DNA from: Actinocatenispora sera
GTDB taxonomy: Bacteria; Actinomycetota; Actinomycetes; Mycobacteriales; Micromonosporaceae
Length of the DNA: 64,000 nt
Direction of reading: 5' to 3'
Assembly (NCBI RefSeq): GCF_018324685.1
Contig: NZ_AP023354.1
Location: 2,604,001 to 2,668,000 of the forward strand
The position numbers and the translations under genes are program-made. The notes below the pieces were generated by a model. It was not told where the DNA came from. It searched no databases and saw only the letters and a list, made by a program, of their open reading frames with translations. Below, in pieces: positions 59,051 to 64,000 of the stretch (the stretch's first letter is position 1; each line of letters starts with the position of its first letter).

Positions 59051-60301
59051 GTGAGTACCGCCGGGGTCGACGCGGGGCCGATCCGCCGCAACGGGCGATT
59101 CCTGCGCTACTGGACCGGGCACGCCACGTCGATGTTCGGCGACCAGATCTCGGCACTGGCGATGCCGTACCTGGCGGCGACGACGCTGCACGCCGGCTCC
59201 GCGCAGCTCGGCGTGCTGACCGCGGTGCTGTGGGCGCCGCAGCTGCTGTCGCTGCTGGTGGGCACCGGGGTGGACCGGCTGCGCCGGGTGCGCCGCCCGC
59301 TGATCGTGGCGAACGTGGCGCAGTGCCTGACCATCGCCGCGGTCCCGGTCGCCGCGGCGTTCGGACTGCTGTCGATGCCGCTGCTGTACGGGGTGGGCCT
59401 GGCGCTGGGTGCCGGCACGGTCCTGTACGGCACCTCGTACCAGCGGTTCTTCGTCCGGGTGGTCCCGCGCGCCCAGTACGTCGGCGCCAACTCGCTGCTG
59501 TCCACCACGAGCTCGGCCGCGAACATCGCCGGGCCGGCGCTCGGCGGTGCGCTGATCAAGCTGCTGACCGCGCCGCTGGCGATGCTCGCCGACGCGGTGA
59601 CGTTCCTGGTCTCGGCGGTCGCGATCCGTACCGTGCCGGTCGAGGATGCCGGCGCCGGTGCCGCGGACCCCGAGCCGTACCTGCGGCGGCTTCGCGCCGG
59701 CGTGCGCTACCTGCGGCACCACCCGTACCTGCGGGCCAGCCTCGGCTGCTCGACCACGATGAACTTCGCCGCGTTCGTGGTGCTGTCGCTGCTGGTGCTG
59801 TACGCGACGCGTGGGCTGCACCTGGGCGCCGGCCGGATCGGTGGCGCGCTCGCCGTCGGCGCGGTCGGCGGCCTGCTCGGTGCGATGGTCTCGGGCCGGA
59901 TCGCGGTGCTGCTGGGCACCGGTCGCACCATCGCGCTGGGCGCGGTGCTCTACTGCCTGCCGTTCGCCGCCCTGGCCCTGGCCCGCCCCGGCCTGCCCGG
60001 TCTGCTGGTACTGGCCGGCGTCGAGGCGGTGTCGAGCTTCGGCGTGATGCTGTTCGACGTCAACAACAACGCGGTGCGCACCACCGTCACCCGCGACGAC
60101 ATGCGAGCCCGGGTCGCCGGCGCGTACTCGACCGTCAACTACGGCATCCGGCCGATCGGTGCGCTGGTCGGCGGTGCCGCCGCGGCGCGGCTCGGCCTGG
60201 TACCGGTGCTGGTCGCCGCCGGAGCGCTCGGCGCACTGTCGGTGCTGTGGCTGCTCGCCAGCCCGTTCGTGCGGCTGCGCTCGCTGGCCGACCTGGAGTG
60301 A
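59051..60301 (+). CDS. MFS transporter (EntS-like)
   Basis: A 416-residue protein with about 12 transmembrane helices. RNGRFLRYWTGHATSMFGDQ and ISALAMPYLAATTLHAGSAQ open the MFS_3/enterobactin-exporter-like fold; VDRLRRVRRPLIVANVAQCL is the loop 2-3 motif A variant, and MRARVAGAYSTVNYGIRPIG is typical of helix 10-11 of this group. It probably exports a small lipophilic compound. GTG 59051 has GGGGAG upstream. It lies 91 bp after the ArsR-like gene. Confidence 0.9.
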   Translation: MSTAGVDAGPIRRNGRFLRYWTGHATSMFGDQISALAMPYLAATTLHAGSAQLGVLTAVLWAPQLLSLLVGTGVDRLRRVRRPLIVANVAQCLTIAAVPVAAAFGLLSMPLLYGVGLALGAGTVLYGTSYQRFFVRVVPRAQYVGANSLLSTTSSAANIAGPALGGALIKLLTAPLAMLADAVTFLVSAVAIRTVPVEDAGAGAADPEPYLRRLRAGVRYLRHHPYLRASLGCSTTMNFAAFVVLSLLVLYATRGLHLGAGRIGGALAVGAVGGLLGAMVSGRIAVLLGTGRTIALGAVLYCLPFAALALARPGLPGLLVLAGVEAVSSFGVMLFDVNNNAVRTTVTRDDMRARVAGAYSTVNYGIRPIGALVGGAAAARLGLVPVLVAAGALGALSVLWLLASPFVRLRSLADLE

Positions 60302-60351
60302 TCGCCGGCCGCGGGGTCCCGGATCGGCCGGCGATCGGGTAGACCAGTGGC

Positions 60352-61272
60352 ATGGTCGTTCCCGCCGAGGTCGTCGCACCGGTCCGGATCGAGGTACGCG
60401 AGGGGCACCGGCTCGCCGTGCGGCGCCGCGGCGAGGGCGGGGTACCGCTGCTGCTGGTGCACGGGTTCCCCTGCACCAGCCGGATCTGGTCACACAACCT
60501 GCTTCCGCTGGCGGCCGCCGGGTTCGACGTGGTGGCGCCGGATCTGCGCGGCTACGGCGACTCGGACTTCGCGCCGGACGGCTGGTACGACTTCGCCGCG
60601 TTCGACGCCGACCTCACGGCCCTGTTCGACCGGCTCGGCTGGCAGACCGCGGTGGTCGCCGGGCACGACCTGGGCGCGATGATCGCCATCGACCTCGCCA
60701 ACCGGTACCCCGAGCGGGTCGACCGGCTGGTCATCCTGGACGACTCGATGCCGGACCTGCCGGAGGCGTACGCCGCGGCCGGGATCCCGCCGAGCCCGCC
60801 GAAGCCGGCCGTGTTCGACTACCAGCGCCGGCAGGGACACCATGCGGACGAGCTCGTCGCCGAGCTGAACACGCCGGAGCGTCGCCGGCGCTACGTCGGG
60901 GAGTTCTACGGGCATCGGCTGTGGTGCCCGCCGGACGCGTTCGACGGGGCGGACCTGGCGTTCCTGAGCGAGCCGTACGGGGACGCGGCCCGGCTGCGCG
61001 CGTCGTTCGCCGACTACGAGGTGATGGCGGGCACCCGGCCGGTGTCCGCGCCGGAGCTGATCGACCGGCCGGTACGGCAGCGGGCCCTGGTGCTGATCGG
61101 CGCGGACCAGGTGACCCGGGGCGAGCATGCCGAACAGCGGTGCGCGATCGCGTTCCCCGAGGCGGTCGGGCCGTTCTGGGTCAACGGGGCCGGGCACTTC
61201 CTGCCGTGGGAGCGCCCCGAGCTGGTCAACCGGTCCATCCGCTCGTTCTGCGGCGACCTGCTGCGCCACTGA
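60352..61272 (+). CDS. Alpha/beta hydrolase, epoxide hydrolase/haloalkane dehalogenase type
   Basis: A 306-residue enzyme with aspartate as nucleophile: VAGHDLGAMIA holds D106 in place of serine. LLVHGFPCTSRIW gives the HGxP oxyanion motif, and GAGHFLPWERPELV holds H282. DLRGYGDSD matches the family. These features fit epoxide hydrolases, fluoroacetate dehalogenase-like or haloalkane dehalogenases; the cap (about 135-215) has tyrosines (FDYQRRQGHH, FYGHRLW) but which reaction is not fixed. It follows the MFS gene by 50 bp. Confidence 0.9.
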   Translation: MVVPAEVVAPVRIEVREGHRLAVRRRGEGGVPLLLVHGFPCTSRIWSHNLLPLAAAGFDVVAPDLRGYGDSDFAPDGWYDFAAFDADLTALFDRLGWQTAVVAGHDLGAMIAIDLANRYPERVDRLVILDDSMPDLPEAYAAAGIPPSPPKPAVFDYQRRQGHHADELVAELNTPERRRRYVGEFYGHRLWCPPDAFDGADLAFLSEPYGDAARLRASFADYEVMAGTRPVSAPELIDRPVRQRALVLIGADQVTRGEHAEQRCAIAFPEAVGPFWVNGAGHFLPWERPELVNRSIRSFCGDLLRH

Positions 61273-61293
61273 ACCGCGCCCCGGCGGCCGGCG

Positions 61294-62049
61294 TCACCGC
61301 TCCGTGGCGGCGAAGAAGCCGCGGACCATGGCGACCAGGGCGTCGACGTCGGCGGGCGACATCGGTTCGCCGGTCATGCCGAGCCGGTGCAGCAGGGTGC
61401 CGACCACGGTGTCGATGAGGAACAGGACGCGGTGTTCGGGCTCGCCGAGCGCCTCCTGCAGCGCCTGCCGGTACGGGTCCTGGAAGCGGGTGGCCAGGAT
61501 CTCGCGCAGGGCGGGGTCGCTGACCGCGTCGCTGAACACGCCGGCGAACGCATCGCCGACGCCCGCCGCGCCGATCTTGCCGGCGATCCAGCGGATACCG
61601 GACTCGATCAGTCTGCCCCGCTCGGCTTCACCGGGCGGCGTGCCTGGGCCGGCGGCGCCGGGCGGTGTGCCTGGGCCGGCGGTGTCGGGCGGTGTGTCTG
61701 GGCCGGCGGCGCCGGGCGGTGTGCCTGGGTCGGCGGTGTCGAGCGGTGCACCTGGGCTGGCGTCGAGCGGCGTACCCGAGTCGGCGGCCCTCGACCGGGC
61801 GCCCGAGCCTGTGGTGTTCAGGGGCATCGGGCCGAACGCGTCGAGCAGGCAGTCGACGATCAGCGCGCCCTTGGTCGGCCAGCGGCGGTAGACGGTGGTC
61901 TTCGCGATGCCGGCGGCGGCGGCGATGCGCTCGACGGTGGCGCGGGCGTAGCCGACCTCGTGCACGGTGCGCAGCGTCGCGGCGTACACGGACTGGTGGA
62001 CGCCGGCGCGGGGCCGGCCGGGTGATCGACGGGCTGTGGTCGGCGTCAT
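61294..62049 (-). CDS. TetR family regulator with repeat insertion
   Basis: A 251-residue TetR protein. HTH at about 20-70 (VYAATLRTVHEVGYARATVE, RIAAAAGIAKTTVYRRWPTK). Residues about 86-139 are a Pro/Gly/Ala/Asp/Thr insertion with four 9-residue repeats of type PGTPPGAAG, between the DNA-binding and the C-terminal domain (RGRLIESGIRWIAGKIGAAG onward, a TetR_C_11-like fold). Normal TetR proteins have no such linker. It is divergent from a serine hydrolase gene over a long dyad. Confidence 0.88.
   Translation of the reverse strand: MTPTTARRSPGRPRAGVHQSVYAATLRTVHEVGYARATVERIAAAAGIAKTTVYRRWPTKGALIVDCLLDAFGPMPLNTTGSGARSRAADSGTPLDASPGAPLDTADPGTPPGAAGPDTPPDTAGPGTPPGAAGPGTPPGEAERGRLIESGIRWIAGKIGAAGVGDAFAGVFSDAVSDPALREILATRFQDPYRQALQEALGEPEHRVLFLIDTVVGTLLHRLGMTGEPMSPADVDALVAMVRGFFAATER
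61633..61791. repeat. 27-bp tandem repeats inside TetR gene
   Basis: Four good 27-bp units (61633-61740) plus diverged ones to about 61791, all in frame. They code the PGTPPGAAG-type linker of the TetR protein. Confidence 0.8.
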
Positions 62050-62066
62050 GGGTGCACAGTACCTCG

Positions 62067-62108
62067 AATTGCGCTACCTTGGGTATCGAAACAAAAGGTA
62101 GCGAAATT
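62067..62108. promoter_or_regulatory. Operator between TetR and serine hydrolase genes
   Basis: AATTGCGCTACCTT and AAGGTAGCGAAATT pair at 13 of 14 positions around a 14-nt spacer, centred at 62087.5. The inner GGTATCGAAAC repeats the right-arm pattern GGTAGCGAAAT. The region is AT-rich and starts 17 bp from the TetR ATG. Confidence 0.7.
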
Positions 62109-62118
62109 AGGGGGAGAC

Positions 62119-63285
62119 ATGATCGAGCCGCGGAGCGGTCCCGGTGCGGGCGCAGCGTCCACGGGCGTCGCGCTGCAGGCCGCTCTGGACGACGTGCACC
62201 GCGCCGGCATGCCCGGCGTGTTCGCCGAGGTACGCGACGGCGACCAGGTGTGGCGCGGCGCCACCGGGGTCGCCGACCTCGACACCGGCCGCCCGGCCGG
62301 CCCCGAGCTGCGCCACCGGGTCGGCAGCATCACCAAGACCTTCACCGCCGCGGCGGTGCTCCAGCAGGTCGAGCAGGGGCAGATCGGCCTGGACACCCCG
62401 ATCGGCCACTACCTGCCGCGGCTGGTCCCCGGCTCCCGCGGCGAGGCGATCACGGTGCGGATGCTGCTCGGCCACACCAGCGGCCTGCGCGACTACCTGC
62501 CCTCGGCGTACCCGTCGCTGCGGGGCTTCCCGACGATCGGCGAGACGACCCCGGCCAGCCTGGACGAGCACCGGTTCACCCGGTTCGACCCGGTCGAGCT
62601 GATCGGGATGGGTGTCGCGGCGCCGCCGGTGGGTGCCCCGGACGGCGCGCCCGGCGTGTACTCCAACACCAACTACCTGCTGCTGTGCCAGCTGCTCGGG
62701 CACGTCACCGGCAGCAGCGCCGAGCGGTACATCACCGAGCAGGTCATCGAGCGTGCCGGGCTGCGCGACACCGTACTGCCGACCGGGAGCGAGATCGACG
62801 GGCCGCACTCGAGGCTCTACGAGTCCTGGTTCGGCATGATCGACCCGCCCCGCGACTACAGCGTGTTCGACATGTCCTGGGTCGGGCCGGCCGCGTCGCT
62901 GATCTCCACGATGGCCGACCTGAACCGGTTCTTCGGGCTGCTGCTCGCCGGCGAGATCGTCGCTCCGTCCTCGCTGGCGCAGATGCAGCGCACCGGCCCG
63001 GTGATCTCCTTCGAGGGCACGACGATCCAGTACGGGCTGGGCCTGCACCGCGTCGAGCTGCCCGGCCACGGCACGTTCTGGGGTCACGACGGTTCGGTCT
63101 GGGGCGGCGGCGCGATCTCGCTGCACCGCGCCGACGGCGGCCGGCAGCTGTCGATCGGGATCAACCTGATGCGCCCCAACGGGCTCGACGAGCACGGCCG
63201 CCCCCGGCACCATCCGCTCGACGACGCGCTGCCCGCCCTGTACCACCTGGCGATGGCCGGTGTCCCGGCCCCGACGGCGGCCTGA
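62119..63285 (+). CDS. Serine hydrolase, beta-lactamase/D-Ala-D-Ala carboxypeptidase family
   Basis: A 388-residue penicillin-binding-fold enzyme. GSITKTF gives SxxK (S70, K73); VYSNTNYLL gives YxN (Y181, N183); FWGHDGSVWGG supplies the HxG-type third motif. LGHTSGLRDYLP is the common HTSGL loop. No signal peptide is seen, so it is probably cytoplasmic, acting as an esterase or peptidase rather than a secreted beta-lactamase. ATG 62119 has a GGGGGAG site. It is likely repressed by the divergent TetR protein. Confidence 0.91.
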   Translation: MIEPRSGPGAGAASTGVALQAALDDVHRAGMPGVFAEVRDGDQVWRGATGVADLDTGRPAGPELRHRVGSITKTFTAAAVLQQVEQGQIGLDTPIGHYLPRLVPGSRGEAITVRMLLGHTSGLRDYLPSAYPSLRGFPTIGETTPASLDEHRFTRFDPVELIGMGVAAPPVGAPDGAPGVYSNTNYLLLCQLLGHVTGSSAERYITEQVIERAGLRDTVLPTGSEIDGPHSRLYESWFGMIDPPRDYSVFDMSWVGPAASLISTMADLNRFFGLLLAGEIVAPSSLAQMQRTGPVISFEGTTIQYGLGLHRVELPGHGTFWGHDGSVWGGGAISLHRADGGRQLSIGINLMRPNGLDEHGRPRHHPLDDALPALYHLAMAGVPAPTAA

Positions 63286-63413
63286 TCCGCCGGCCGAGAT
63301 GCCTTGCGGGTCCGGCGATTGCCCCGTTTCGGGCCGGCCCGGACGCACGGGGCTGCCCCGCGGTGGCCAACGCCGCTACCGTGTGGGCACCGTCGGGCAT
63401 TCGGGGAGGGCGC

Positions 63414-64000
63414 ATGGTGGACCGGACCAGCCGCGAGATCGATCGCCGACACGTGTTCTACCCGTGGGCCGCGCAGGCGCGCATCGAGCCGGTCGTGGTG
63501 ACCGGCGGTGCCGGCGCCCGGTTCACCGACGACACCGGCACCAGCTACCTGGACTTCGCCTCGCAGCTGGTGCACGCCAACCTCGGGCTGCAGCATCCGC
63601 GGCTGGTGGCCGCGGTGCACCGGCAGGCCGACCGGCTGTGCACGGTGTCGCCCAACCACGCCACCGACGTCAAGGCCGAGGCGGCGCGGCTGATCGCCGC
63701 GCACGCGCCGGGCGATCTGGACACCGTCTTCTTCACCACCGGCGGCGCCGAGGCGGTGGAGAACGCGATCCGGCTGGCCCGGCTGCACAGCGGGCGGCAC
63801 AAGATCCTCGCCGCGTACCGCTCGTACCACGGGGCGACGGCCGGCGCGGTCACCGCCACCGGCGAGCCGCGGCGCTGGGCCAGCGAGCCCGGCATCCCCG
63901 GCGTGGTGCACTTCTTCGGCCCGTACCTCTACCGCTCGGCGTTCCACGCCGCTACCGAGGCGCAGGAGCGGGACCGGGCGCTGGAGCACCTGGAGCAGGT
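63414..64000 (+). CDS. Class III PLP-dependent aminotransferase (partial, runs off the right edge)
   Basis: The first about 195 residues of a fold-type I aminotransferase, open to the window end. The start reads VVDRTSREIDRRHVFYPWAA, then VTGGAGARFTDDTGTSYLDF, LQHPRLVAAVHRQADRL, VFFTTGGAEAVENAIRLARL (cofactor phosphate region) and AAYRSYHGAT (the aromatic-H pair that stacks on PLP). The lysine and C-terminal part lie outside. It fits the omega-amino acid/aspartate aminotransferase family group. ATG 63414 has GGGAGGG upstream. Confidence 0.9.
   Translation, partial: MVDRTSREIDRRHVFYPWAAQARIEPVVVTGGAGARFTDDTGTSYLDFASQLVHANLGLQHPRLVAAVHRQADRLCTVSPNHATDVKAEAARLIAAHAPGDLDTVFFTTGGAEAVENAIRLARLHSGRHKILAAYRSYHGATAGAVTATGEPRRWASEPGIPGVVHFFGPYLYRSAFHAATEAQERDRALEHLEQ

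Overview
The window is about 64 kb of very GC-rich DNA with strong third-position G/C bias, many GTG starts and 4-bp ATGA/GTGA gene overlaps. ECF41 and ECF42 sigma factors, LuxR-type ATPases with TPR arms, an RNHCP protein, a HelD-like helicase, DUF3105 and DUF2306 all point to a chromosome segment of a filamentous actinomycete, most like the Micromonosporaceae; the genus cannot be fixed from the sequence alone. I call 59 protein genes, including one 25-residue peptide gene and one gene cut by the right edge. I see no rRNA, tRNA, transposase, phage gene or CRISPR array.

Layout. 1-8.5 kb: a TetR regulator with a palindromic operator, a DedA / histidine kinase / NarL-type regulator operon, a DUF2306 membrane protein, and a divergent glyoxalase-fold / LuxR-NB-ARC pair. 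8.5-16.5 kb: a small redox and sigma region with a CPVC peroxiredoxin-like protein, an ECF sigma, and an ECF41 sigma plus a carboxymuconolactone decarboxylase-like gene that share the promoter signature CGTTACM-N16-CGTC. A secreted protein lies between those two. An MFS exporter, a SnoaL-like protein, a VOC protein and a hydrolase follow. 16.6-26 kb: HelD, NADAR and AlkD-like nucleic-acid repair proteins, RNHCP, a translationally coupled CPBP protease / kinase / regulator operon, and an ECF42-YCII operon with its own recognisable promoter. 26-37 kb: an exopolysaccharide gene set on the minus strand (deacetylase, GH26-like lipoprotein, condensation-fold acyltransferase, three family-2 glycosyltransferases, polytopic membrane proteins, Wzx-type flippase, small zinc-binding protein). 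A 297-nt gap in it may separate two transcripts.

37.4-40.6 kb is the most interesting part: a compact operon of an E1/ThiF-like adenylating enzyme, a 25-residue peptide with two cysteines, a PqqD-domain/M50 membrane protease and a DUF3105 protein. It looks like a ribosomally made, modified peptide (RiPP) pathway that uses an E1 enzyme with no YcaO, lanthionine or radical-SAM enzyme nearby. 40.6-47.8 kb: a questin-oxidase-like protein, an Aquifex-type aconitase, a hydrolase / NmrA-like pair, and an orphan fumarate-reductase-type flavoprotein. 48-56 kb: three large LuxR-family regulators in tandem. 56-64 kb: a truncated ECF sigma preceded by a 16-bp perfect hairpin, a MarR/VOC pair with twin operators, an ArsR-like/MFS pair with a near-consensus promoter and perfect operator, an epoxide-hydrolase-like enzyme, a TetR/serine-hydrolase pair with a shared palindrome, and the start of a class-III aminotransferase.

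Regulators dominate (about 17 of 59 genes). Several genes carry in-frame GC-rich tandem repeats (HelD, one LuxR protein, an ArsR-like protein, a TetR protein, the zinc protein). All functions come from reading the translated sequences by eye; no database search was run.
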